This document shows, one piece after another, positions 19,251 through 30,117 of a DNA stretch of 64,000 bases. The translations under genes and the position numbers were made by a program. The notes below the pieces were generated by a model. The model was not told where the DNA came from. It saw only the letters and a program-made list of their open reading frames with translations, and searched no databases. The stretch's first letter is position 1. The number at the start of each line of letters is the position of its first letter. The DNA is from Agelas oroides (lineage: Eukaryota; Porifera; Demospongiae; Agelasida; Agelasidae): positions 6,510,015 to 6,574,014 of the forward strand of contig OX422204.1 of the NCBI GenBank assembly GCA_949130485.1. Reading direction: 5' to 3'.

Positions 19251-21715
19251 CTCAGGCGCGTTAAGGACTGGGTCCAGCTGTTTTGCGCGTGCTGCCTAAA
19301 TTACCCTTGGGGCGGGCGTTATCGCACCATAAACAGGAAGGCGGTTGTATCTATGTAAACGATAGAGAACCTCGGAATGTAATTAAGTACCTTCGCTATC
19401 ACAGTACCGAAGGACAGTTGTTGGCTTGTACTCTTCCTAACAATCTTGTCCTTACCTTGTTCGACTAAGCGTGATGCGATACGCACGTCTGTAACACTAA
19501 AAGTCATTCTGCTTAGCGCTTCCAGCAATTTTCAAAGCGTCTGAAGTGGAGTCACGTGCACCATGTACGGTAGCACGTGCTAGCTACTCTTGAATAAGCC
19601 GCATAATGGCCGCTTGGCAGCTCTTTTTCCGGAAGCATAGATTGTAAACCTACGTAACCGGGATAGGAAACATTTCGTTTACGCATTAGATCATCATTTC
19701 ACCGGAAGTTACACTTCTCTTCTGACGAATTCCGCATGACTTACTTCCGGCATAGATTGTAAACCTACGTAACCGGGATAGGAAACATCTCACGTGATCC
19801 CGCATTATGCCATAGTTAACGCCCGACTGAATCATCGTTTCGGTTTTGGCCTCATTGCGTGTTGCGCGTCGTTTGAGTCTTCGACACAGGCGAAGGGAAC
19901 AGCAAGCATTGAAACGTACAAGAGGATCTATAGAGCACCAAGGTATGATCTACGGACTCTGTACGCGTGTTTGGAGGTATAATTTTGCCGAGCGAGCTAA
20001 ATAAGTGTGCGTTAAAATTGTATTTTTGGACCAGACTGGTGTTTCGCTTTCTTTGTGTCCCTCTAGCAGCACCTACTTGCGTTATCTCAACTTATAAACG
20101 CTTGTTCTGTGAAGGTGGGGGTGTGCTACGTTGCAACGACGGTTTTATTTGAAAATTTTGGTGAAAAGCTCGTTGGTATACGGTCTTTTTGTACGATTTT
20201 TGCATACAATAATGTGCTAAGTTTGTGTACCTATAAATGACTACCAGGTATTAACATTGACCCCATAGTGGTTTTGAACATTCAGTAGGGCATGGTTTAA
20301 TGCAAGACACTACTATTTCAACTGTTACTTCATTCATTTATGAGATATAAGTTAATAATAACAACCCACATCACTATGATAACGCCCGGAAGGCAAAAAT
20401 GAAATTCAATTGTATGTCATGATGGGTGCATTTTTGAGTTGCGACAAAACTCTCTGGGCATTCTTTCAGGTGTTGAGCATTCATTGGAAAGGTTCGCGTA
20501 ATGAATTGTTGGAGTATAGCTTTCATCTGCATAAGGGAAAAGTATTCCTTGTGGTATGACAATGGGACACAAACAGCCTCGTCCAAAGTTCGAGTATTTC
20601 CTTGCGATGGTGGGTGCAGCTGACATAGTATGGTAAGATGAACCACTGGGTAGTAACCAAACACATGTAGTTAGGATTGTTGCTGGCAGCTCGGAGCCAT
20701 AATGTTCTAAATGAGTCTTTCTGGCGTACAAATTTCCACTGTTGTGAAGAAATTGTTCCCATCAAGCAAAACAGTGGATGAACTCCTGGATGTGGGACAG
20801 TTGTGGAGCAGCTAATGTAATAGCTTGTCAAACTAGGCATACAAAGCAGGTGGCTAGTGCAGCAATTCTTTGAAGGAAGCAGTCGGCATAATTTGTCATC
20901 ATCCTCTCTGTAGGCAACCTGTAGGCCAAATTTGAAACCTGAGTATTAAAGCCAGAGTGGGGCTATTGCGACAGTAATATAAACAATGTGGGAAGCCTAA
21001 CACTTCATACTGAGCAAGTTTTTATTACTTTATGGCGGCTTAGTTTCTAAATAGAGCCGACCCGCCAAAGGGCAGCTGCTCATTTGATTTATTCACAAGG
21101 CTCACCTTTCTGCATCAGTGTTTGTGATTGGACCTCAGCCTCATCACGGCTCCGCCAGCTAGCGCTGCCATTTGAGACGATGCTTGAGAGGACTTGTGAT
21201 AAGCCTCATGTAAACTTAACTTCCACCACCGTTCAAACAGGAACTGGAGTGCATTATTGGGTTTGATGGAGAAGAAATCTAATGGTCTTTGATTTCACCG
21301 TGGGAAAAGTTCGTAGCTTACCGCTAAAGGTTCGAAGTGGAACTTTATATGCCCGGTGGGCGTGGCATATTTGCCAGTTCCAGCGCTTTGGAAAGCGACA
21401 TCGACTATTCCCACGGATAAAAAGTTGGGCCAGTTGAAATAGAACGTAATGGAACAAAAAGAATCGTGAAATTTTGCTCGCGCGAATTCCGCATATCACG
21501 TTTATTGCACTGAGATACCTTGTGGGAGGGGCTTGGTACAGCTAAGTTGTTTGTGGGTGTGGCCTAAAATTATGTCACAGTAAACAATAAGGGTGGGGCT
21601 ACATGTAACAATACTAAACAATTACTTTTAACTTCTTCATTTGTCATAAAATCGATTCAAACTTTGCCATAATATAGCCTCAGAAGCCCTGGACCCAGTC
21701 CTTAATGCCCCTGAG
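19251..21715. mobile_element. 2.47-kb DNA transposon insertion, no recognisable transposase
   Basis: Present in unit 1 but absent at the matching site in unit 2 (46698-46702), which gives precise borders. Ends are inverted repeats: CTCAGG..GC.TTAAGGACTGGGTCCAG at 19251 and its reverse complement ending CCTGAG at 21715. TG flanks both ends (19249-19250, 21716-21717). Inside is a 37-bp direct repeat (about 19635 and 19750) and several short frames on both strands (for example minus 20374-20840), none resembling a known transposase. It is probably non-autonomous or decayed. Confidence 0.78.
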
Positions 21716-21884
21716 TGTAACCTTCGATACAGTATAACACACAATGCAACATGAAACTGCACATAAACTGTGTCATCGTTTGGACAGTTTAGCGATGCCC
21801 ACTCCTGCAAGGGCTGCCACTCCAACTGCAACAACTCCACCTAGCATGGCTGCACCCCCTAGTGCAGTCAGTCCCAAAAGACCG

Positions 21885-21889
<5 letters not shown>

Positions 21890-21943
<54 letters not shown>

Positions 21944-21955
21944 ATGTATGTGCAC

Positions 21956-21995
<40 letters not shown>

Positions 21996-22056
21996 ACGTA
22001 TGTGTGTGTGTGTGTGTGCATGTATGTGCACATATGTATGTGTGTGTGTGTGTGTG
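21890..22056. repeat. (GT)n microsatellite in FIS1 remnant intron
   Basis: Long GT runs interrupted by GCATGTATGTGCACGTATG. The same site in other FIS1 copies (32101-32185, 46871-46960, 59319-59396) also carries GT repeats of different length. Confidence 0.9.
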
Positions 22057-22204
22057 ATGTGTTCTTGCTATGCAGCATAGTATATGACCAATAATACTAG
22101 GTATGAATGTCCACTGCACTTAAACACAATCCCCTCCTCCCACCAAACATGCACACTCTCCGCTGCCAAACCTCATTACCAGGCTTCTCCCTCAGCTTCC
22201 GGCA

Positions 22205-22352
22205 AGAGAAGCTGGGGAGGAGCCTGGGGAGGAGCTAGGGAAGAGCTGGGGAGGAGCTAGGGAGGAGCCAGGGAGGAGCCAGGGAGGAGCTGGGGGAGGA
22301 GCCAGGGAGGAGCTGGGGAGGAGCTAGGGAGGAGCTGGGGAGGAGCCTGGTG
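22205..22352. repeat. GGAGGAGCTGGGGA minisatellite
   Basis: Imperfect 12-14-bp units of GAGGAGCYRGGGA. The array is longer in unit 2 (47113-47330), and only two to three units are present in the intact FIS1 copies. Confidence 0.85.
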
Positions 22353-22470
22353 GACGAGACCAAACATGTACCTCTTCTGATCTTCTTTGTAATCAGTTTC
22401 TTCAGCTGCTTGGCCTGGTAGTTATTGAGCTCCATCTGTAGCACACGATCTACACACTGTTCCGCTAGCT

Positions 22471-23272
22471 CAATCAAGACACATGGTCACAGCTTCCCAT
22501 TTGCCCCACTCGTTGCTTTGGTCTCACCCACCTGGATGGGAAACTAGTGACAGTGGGAGGTCACAGAATTGATAAGATCATCCCCATCAATGATGTTTAT
22601 GTATTTCAAAAATCAAAAATGTGGGAAAAGTCAATCCCATCACTGCCCACGACTCGCATGTACCCAACAGCATTCAATTACAAATCAACACTCATTGTAA
22701 GTGGAGGTATTACTCACTGGGAGACTGATGTTAAACACAGGACTCGCACCAGTGCAGTGGAGGTGTTTCAAACCAAAACACATCAGTGGTACCACGCTGA
22801 GCCTCTGCCAGTTGGACACTGTGGCATGTCATGTGCCATTGTTGATAACATGTGCTACCTCATTGGAGGGACCAAGGCAAATGGTGTTCCATCCAGACAA
22901 GCTTATTGTACGTCAATATCCAACCTGATCTCACGAGCCCAGACCAGCAGTACCCCCCAAGCCTCCCCCTCACCACCCACATGGCAGGTCCTACCTGAGT
23001 GTCCACTTTATTACTCCACTGCAACAGAGCTAGGAGGTTGCCTCCTGGCTTTTGGAGGGATGGATGGCAGAAACTTTCCATCTTCAGCACTTCACGTTTA
23101 CTTTCCCACCACCAACTCGTGGGTGAGGATATCCAGTGGAGATCTACCAGTACTACAATTCTTTGCTGCTGCAACCCAGTTGAGAGAGGGAGGAGTCATC
23201 TATATATATATGGGGGGAAGGATTGAACTCGACAGCCCACCCACCAAAACGGTTTGCATTGGAACTGTGTAG
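22471..23272 (+). pseudogene. Kelch-repeat protein B, 5'-truncated (unit 1)
   Basis: Starts abruptly at the FIS1 exon-4 breakpoint with NQDTWSQLPICPTR in the Kelch frame and runs to TAG at 23270-23272. Five blades remain (TVGGHR, VSGGITHW, LIGGTK, AFGGMDG, YMGGRI); blade 1 and the upstream exon are gone. The first Met is at 22547. The frame is otherwise intact, and the copy in unit 2 is nearly identical. Without a promoter or acceptor in view it is likely a pseudogene, though a transcript from the FIS1 spacer cannot be excluded. Confidence 0.75.
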
Positions 23273-23424
23273 CACGTAAACTACTTCCTGATGCTTAATG
23301 CAATTTCTCACAGAACTACTGATGACATTCACATGCATGGCTTCATTTTAATTATGTAGCTGTTCTGTGTATATTATGCAAGCACAATGTCATAACTTTT
23401 GCGTGTGCATTCCATGTAAAACGT

Positions 23425-23534
23425 GTGTACAAAAATTGCAACATTCACTCCTGCAAAGTTTGCCACTCCGACTGCAACGACTCCACCAAGCATGGCTGCA
23501 CCCCCTAGTGCAGTCAGACCAAGGAGACCATCGA
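23425..23534 (-). pseudogene. FIS1 last-exon remnant behind Kelch B (unit 1)
   Basis: Minus-strand translation gives DGLLGLTALGGAAMLGG followed by VVAVGVANFAG, the FIS1 membrane anchor, then diverges (NVAIFV) with no LSKR stop and no AG acceptor at the expected place. It shows that Kelch B, like Kelch A and C, once had a convergent FIS1 gene downstream. Confidence 0.8.
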
Positions 23535-24318
23535 TTTGTGTGTGTGCAGCTGAAACTAGCTATACCATGGATGTTGGGTGTCAGAAAGTAGCTCACGACA
23601 AGCACTGTCAAATAGCAAAATTTTGTTTTTTGATTACTACAAAACTACCGAAACTGGCAGCACAAGTTGTTTTTTTTTGTTGTTGTTTTTTTTCTGTAAG
23701 CAAATGTATTATCAAATATAGAGCAAACTACAGAGGAGGAATGAAAAATATATATAGAAAACAACTGTGTGGAAAGACTTAGTTCAGAGCACAGTTAAAA
23801 ACTTAGCTGCAAACCACATGTTGTTTGAATGCAGGAGTGTCCCACACCAAATCTGAGATATGGTGTAAGACCTTTGGAGACCTGACATCGCTACAATCAG
23901 GTCTACTGACTGAGGTATCACACGTCACACCAGTACATCATACCCCCAACACCACACATCTTCACACATGCACTATATACCTCCACACCATGCACCTTCA
24001 CGTGTGCACTAGCACATAACATGCCTTCTGCCCTTCACTATCAGCCTGTCAGCATTGCATACATCATACATTATCTGCCTCCTTCCAGCCACACAGTCTG
24101 TGGCATATAACCATTCATCAAATGCAGTTCTTGCCAAAAGGATAAAGATTAAATTTACAGAGTGGGTACACAACCACGCCTACACTTGTAGTGCAACAGT
24201 TTATAGAGTACACTACATAGCTAGTAGTGTAACAAATCACCTGACTTGCATAGTTGACATACCTGTGTGTGCATGTGATACTCTAGTAAGTTTATTCATA
24301 CTACTACATGATACCAGA
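23535..24318. other. upstream region of kinase gene
   Basis: AT-rich, no exon seen. A T-rich tract lies at about 23668-23695. An in-frame ATG at 24055 would extend the kinase frame upstream, but that stretch has no kinase-like content. The ATG at 24319 directly before the conserved segment is preferred. Confidence 0.4.
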
Positions 24319-27300
24319 ATGGCTGGCAGTTCTCTGAGGCAGTTTCAACTCAATGGAGTGAGTGGTACTGGAAGAATAATTGGAAATGGGTCCTATGCTA
24401 CTGTCAAGGAACTTGAGTTTCGTGGTCTGAAATGCGTAGGCAAGAAGATTCACCAGCTTTTGTTCGATTCTGCCACTCCCCAAGACAGGGCAGCCATGTT
24501 GCAGAGGTTCACAGAGGAGTGTGAGCTACTGAGCCACCTGCATCACCCGTGTGTGGTGCAGTTCCTGGGGGTCTACTTTGAACATGGCTCACAACTACCA
24601 GTGCTGGTGATGGAGTACCTCCACACCACCCTTTCTGCCTGCCTTGACAGGTAAGACTGTACAACACTCTCTCATATGCTCATGAGCGATAAATTTTAGT
24701 GGCTAATGGATGGGTGGACATATTTTCAAGCATTTCAATATGTCACTCAAAAGCTGCCTACCCACTTGCGCCAATTATGCAAATATTCCAGGCTGCCCCT
24801 ATCGATGCATTGACTCAGACAGACATGTTGCATGCAGTTGTGTGTCTGCTTATGCAGTAGCAGAAAATGTGGTGCCTACCTTCGTTCATTACAGCTCTTT
24901 CAATGCACTGTCTCTCTAATGTGCCTTTCTGTTTGACATATTAAACTGCATGTAGAGTAGAGTAAGTTAGCAATCATCGGACGACAGGTATATTCGGACA
25001 CTCAAACGCGGAGGGAAAACTGCGTAAACATTCGGCGATACCACAAGACTGTAGCTGAGGTACGTGGTACCTGGTGTACCAAAAATGACGCCCGCGCATT
25101 GTTTCCTGTTGGCGCTAGAAGCGGTAAAATGGCCGTCCGAAAAACATCAATATTCGGAAAAGTGTATGTATTTTCAGACACTGTTGTTTGTGCCTTCTCT
25201 GAAGCTGCTTTTGGAGAGATTTTAGCATCGATACGATGCCCCAAGACCTCCCCAATTCGCAATATATTTTGGTAGCGGTAGCTGCTTTGAACACTCAGGG
25301 GCGCAGCTGAACATGGACCAGTCCGATTCGATCGATATCGGACGGTGAAATTTGTCATTTCTTGCTGTGTTGTCTCCAAACAAGTTGAAGTCCCCACCAT
25401 ATTAGCATCAGTAGAATCTACAGGCTCTTGGCTACATGCTGATACTTGTCCGGAGTTTGTGCGTTGAGTAGTTCTCGAGATATTGCACGATATCGTTTGA
25501 ACTCACCTATTTATGCTGCACATAAATCAACCAGCGTAGTTTATGGAAAGAAACATGAAATATATTTATATCTCGAGAACTACTCAACGCACAAACTCCG
25601 GACAAGTACCAGCATGTAGCCAAGAGCCTGTAGATTCTACTGATGCTAATATGGTGGAGACTTCAACTTGTTTGGAGACAACACAGCAAGAAATGACAAA
25701 TTTCACCGTCCGATATCGATCGAATCGGACTGGTCCATGTTCAGCTGCGCCCCTGAGTGTTCAAAGCAGCTACCGCTACCAAAATATATTGCGAATTGGG
25801 GAGGTCTTGGGGCATCGTATCGATGCTAAAATCTCTCCAAAAGCAGCTTCAGAGAAGGCACAAACAACAGTGTCTGAAAATACATACACTTTTCCGAATA
25901 TTGATGTTTTTCGGACGGCCATTTTACCGCTTCTAGCGCCAACAGGAAACAATGCGCGGGCGTCATTTTTGGTACACCAGGTACCAAGTACCTCAGCTAC
26001 AGTCTTGTGGTATCGCCGAATGTTTACGCAGTTTTCCCTCCGCGTTTGAGTGTCCGAATATACCTGTCGTCCGTTGATTGCTAACTTACTCTAACCAATC
26101 AATTATTGGACATCCCACATTATCGGACAGCTGCATAGCACCAATGGGAGTAACAACGGCCCTTGTTTTTGATCCAGTAGGTAGGTTGATGCAACTGCTA
26201 CTTGCACCCCAAATTTGGGCTTTATAGGCTGTATGTGCTTTTTGTCTACTCTATATCATCGTTGAAGCAGCGTGTTGGAAGTACTCCTAAACTTGTCCTA
26301 ACCTTGGCCTGTGCCTCTCAGGTCTGATCCACGTAGGTCATGGGATGATGAGAGTATGCAAAAAGGCGACAGCTGCTGTAGAGCAAGGTGGACCTAGCAT
26401 TTGTCATGCTGCAGAGAAGTATGGTATACGTTCCACACTTCCTATACTGGCTAACTGTAACTGTAGCTAATCTCCTACCCAACCCAACAGAGCTCATATC
26501 AATTGCAGAGTGGTCTATTTCCTACCTTTTGCCATCGTTTAGAGATAACCTTGTATATTTTCCACTTGAATGTTTGTGCCAGTTGAGGGGTGGAACTCTG
26601 GCTATATTCACAATACATAGCAGCTGTCCGATAATGTGGGATGTCCGATAATTGATTGGTTACTCTACTACAGCATAACGTACTAAGACCTTTTGCAATA
26701 CCTTCATCAAAATATTGTGGGCGACTTATAGACCATGTGCCTGTGTGGGCGTGGTCCGTATATTATACTCAAATGTATACGATTTTCCGCATACTCACCG
26801 CCATTTTGTAGGGCAGTAGAATAGCAGTATTAATGTACACGTGGACCCCTTACTGCAGCGATTTTAGATGCGGCTCATCGTAATGTTCAGCAGCCTGCTC
26901 ACAACATCGTCGCTGTATAAACTTGCCATTCACAGAGCCTTTTTTTGCCCTACATTACGTCATCAGAATACTGACGCCACAGCCCGTGACGTCACTGCCA
27001 CTGGTAACTACGCCCATTTAGACACACGGTCTATATTGGGTGGGGGGGGGCTTATAATTGGAGGTTGATTTAACCCAACAGAGCTCATATCAATTGCAGA
27101 GTGGTCTATTTCCTACCTTTTGCCATCGTTTAGAGATAACCTTGTATATTTTCCACTTGAATGTTTGTGCCAGTTGAGGGGTGGAACTCTGGCTATATTC
27201 ACAATACATAGTATCAGATAATATTCATGTACTGTAGACGTCAGTATTCATGTGTTGTTGATAAGTATTCATCCTTGGAGCACAAAAGGGATGCAACCCC

Positions 27301-28226
27301 AACCCCTGGTAGAAAAGTAGGAGATTAGCTACAGTAACAGAGGTGACCCATCTTGAACCAATTTCAGGAGATTAGCTACAGTGTGATCTTGTCAAGTGAT
27401 GTGGACTCTATATACATGCAGGTATGGTGTCCTTCCTGAGGCTATCAGCTATGGTATCCTACATGATGTGGCCCTGGGTCTGCGCTATTTGCATGAACAC
27501 TCACCACCCATCATACACAGAGACTTGTCAGCCAACAACGTGCTCCTGACATCCAGCATGAATGGCAAGATCTCTGATCTCGGAGTCGCAAAGATCCTCA
27601 ACATCACCCCTGCCCAGATGACACAAAGGATGTCCACACAGGCACCTGGTACCCCTTGCTACATGCCCCCAGAAGCCCTCCTGGCCAAACCAACCTACAC
27701 CTCCAAGATTGACAGTTACTCCTATGGTGTCATGATGATTCATGTGCTCTGTGGCAGGTGGCCATTTCCAGCTGATGCCTTTTGTCCTGATCCTCAAAAT
27801 CCAGACGGGATGGTGCCTGTTTCAGAAATTGATCGTCGAGCCGAGTACCTCCTAGATATCAGCCATGCCCACCCGCTAATGGGACTGATCCGGCAATGTC
27901 TGAGCAACTTCCCAAAACGCAGGCCAGAAGCTTCCGAGATCTTTCGCCAGATCACTGACATCATGTCAAGAGTTTCTTTGACTCACCAGAGCAAAATGGA
28001 ATTGCAAACTCAAATCGACTCCCTGAAAGGACAAGTCAAGCAGCTGTCCACAGAGAACCAGGAGAAGCAGTCCCTCATAGCCCAGAACCAGTCAGAAGTG
28101 GATGCCCTCAGAGCTGAAGTTGAAAGGTTGTCAGTACAAAGCCCACAACATCTCTCTCCCACCTCCAGACCTCTTAAGGTCAGCAGCCTCACTCGAGTGA
28201 GACTTAATTCATTTCATAATGTGTGA
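24319..28226 (+). CDS. TKL-like protein kinase with coiled coil (unit 1)
   Basis: Exon 1 is 24319-24650 (donor CAG|GTAAG), exon 2 starts at 27422 after TGCAG; phases match (AG|G = Arg). Domains: glycine loop GNGSYATV, lysine in CVGKKI, EECELLSHLHHP helix, catalytic IIHRDLSANNVLL, DLG in place of DFG (ISDLGVAK), MPPEAL, and PKRRPEASEI at the lobe end. The kinase part resembles tyrosine-kinase-like kinases. After about residue 305 comes a coiled coil (QIDSLKGQVKQLSTENQEKQ, EVDALRAEVERL). Read on, the frame stops at 28226, but a ~165-bp deletion relative to unit 2 has removed the donor used there. The gene probably splices to Kelch C at 30118 to give kinase-coiled-coil-Kelch. Substrate unknown. 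Confidence 0.83.
24960..26091. mobile_element. 1132-bp foldback element, ~520-bp arms
   Basis: Left arm about 24960-25482 and right arm about 25569-26091 are almost identical reverse complements with an ~86-bp spacer. Ends are GAGTAAGTTAGCAATCA and TGATTGCTAACTTACTC; flanking TA on both sides (24958-24959, 26092-26093) fits a TA target duplication. Unit 2 has the empty site (GTAGAGTAACCAATC at 49929). Both arms carry the same open frame (132 residues on minus, up to 168 on plus) with no domain I recognise. It lies in the kinase intron, inside the end of an older element. Confidence 0.85.
26092..26662. mobile_element. pogo/Tigger-like element remnant
   Basis: Ends TAACCAATCAATTATTGGAC and GTCCGATAATTGATTGGTTA are inverted repeats flanked by TA. 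At 26341-26445 the plus strand encodes, with one frameshift, WDDESMQK then AAVEQGGPSICHAAEKYGIR, which fits the N-terminal helix-turn-helix (psq/CENP-B-N type) of pogo-like transposases. The rest of the transposase is absent. The 26485-26625 segment is repeated at about 27071-27211. Confidence 0.65.
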
Positions 28227-28890
28227 GATTTGTCCAAAATAAGTGAGATCCCGTCAAACTCCCATACTGAGGAGACACTCACCACCTGTCATGGTCAAAG
28301 GTGCAAGAGCCTACATTTGTAAAACCTTTGCTTTTTTTGCACTCAGGCGCTAGCCACCACAATGTTTAGCCAGCGACTGGGAACACGACTATCAGGGGCG
28401 TGTCTTCCATTAATGGGTGTAACTAATAGAACAGGGTGCAGCTAGGTGCTGAGACCACTGGTAGTTGTGTGAGGTTTGGTTGTGCATGGATATTTGATTA
28501 CTCACAAGATTGTCGGGTAATCAATGAGATGAAATGTAAATGCGTGTTTCTTACGCACAATGCATGAGGCCTGCACCTCCAAAAAGTGAGAGAAGGTCTA
28601 GCTTGATAGACTAGCTAGCAAACATTTTACACTACGTTAGCTACATACATAGATACAGGTATGTAAGCACCTATGGTGAAACTCAGTTAAATTAATATTC
28701 AGGCTGATCCAGGCAGTAATCTTTAATTTTTATGCACATCATACAATCCTTTCCTAGAAAGGAGCAAGACATGGTTTAAATTGACCTAAATAGTTAGCTA
28801 ACATAGACATGGTTTAACTTACACTTCTCGAATCAGCTGCTGTACTCACTAACACCAGCTGAAGTAGCAGCTCACAAAACCACTGAAAAG

Positions 28891-28923
<33 letters not shown>

Positions 28924-30117
28924 GAGGACAAACCTGATGATGATAAACAGAGAAATTAGTGACCCTTAATACTTTTCAGAGAGAACTGAATGGAAAGTGA
29001 ACAGGTCAGGCCTCACTACCTTGGAGGTCCAGGGGTATGCTCCCTGGGAAAGTTTTGATTAGCCTGTGGTGAAATCTAAACAATTCTCAAAGATAAAATC
29101 CTTGTTCCATGTCTTGGAAACCACGAAAACTCCCCCTAAACCCATCTCCAGTGGCTTAGCCAAGCTTGGGCACGTGCCCCAGCAACTAAAGACTGTGCCC
29201 CACCAGTACAGTTTTGCCTGTTAATTATTTGCACAGATTGTACAATTTTTGATTGCGAATCGGGCAGCTAACAATCCGTGAAAAGTCTTGAAATTCAAAG
29301 ATTGCAGTGTAGCTATCTGTATCTAGAATATTATGCAGTCTTGTGCGCTTTCTTCACCTTGTTGTTTGCAAGTTTGTCGCCACCTATACTGCGTGCATGT
29401 ATACACTACTGGCAGGGCTGCCGAGAGAGCAGAGGGGCCCCGGGGAAAGATTTCACCCACAAAGCACGCCCAATATGTTGCAACTAATTAATTATTCATA
29501 GTAGGCATGGTCAATTAATTAACGGTGTTGGTTCCATGTGTTTACACACATAGAAGCATTTTTCTACACTAACTATCCTTTACTGAAAGTGTTACTGACC
29601 AAGCATTCACTCATTGAGTCCAGACAATGCAATGGAAAGCGAAAGAAAAGGAAATAGCGTGAAGATGCTGCCCATAATAAAAAAAGCCTCATCGGACCCT
29701 TTTTCTTGAAACAAGTTTGTGGGCCCTGGGGAAGTATTCCTTGCTCCCCCCCCCCCCCTCTCAGTGGGCCTACCGGTCAAAAGTGCAGTGCCAATCACCT
29801 AGAAATAGCCTAAAAATCTAAAAATTCTAAAATTGCCTGGGAGAGCAAGCCCAAAGACCACTTTAGTTGCTTAACGTATTACCCCACAGTTTTCAGAAAC
29901 ACAGTGTGCCCATGCTGTTCCCATGGCATCGTCGCCTGGTTACAAGGTGGCTATCATTGCTTATGTCGTATTGTAGTGAAGATTAATATTCTCATAATGA
30001 TCACCATAGCAACACCATTGGAAAACAATTAAGAACACCCATTATTATCACAGCACTATAATTGTGTACATTACTTGTGCTCATGGCTGATACCTTGTTC
30101 CTCTGTCTCTCCCCCAG
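28227..30117. other. presumed kinase-Kelch intron (unit 1)
   Basis: No exon identified with confidence. Contains an (AAC)n run at 28887-28922, a CAGTGGCTTAGCC motif at 29148 like the ends of hAT-type elements, and a poly-C tract at 29747-29758. The 28590-30117 sequence reappears nearly unchanged at 55815-57336. The site 28206-28212 is the empty version of a TTAA insertion present in unit 2. Confidence 0.5.

Larger units (their letters stand above)
21773..22472 (-). pseudogene. FIS1: FIS1, truncated: exons 4-5 only (unit 1)
   Basis: Exon 5 (21773-21885) encodes the C-terminal membrane anchor DGLLGLTALGGAAMLGG ending LSKR and stop. Exon 4 (22372-22472) encodes ELAEQCVDRVLQMELNN, the second TPR-like helix pair. 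Exon 4 stops at GCTAGCTCA and is joined directly to Kelch sequence (AATCAAGACACATGG), with 2-3 bases of shared sequence at the joint. Exons 1-3 are missing, so no complete FIS1 can be made. The intron holds GT repeats and a GGAGGAGCTGGGGA minisatellite. Confidence 0.85.

Noticed and set aside
25543..26049. 168-residue frame in the foldback arm as a gene
   Set aside because: Present in both arms only because the arms are identical; no known domain and no independent evidence. Kept as part of the element.
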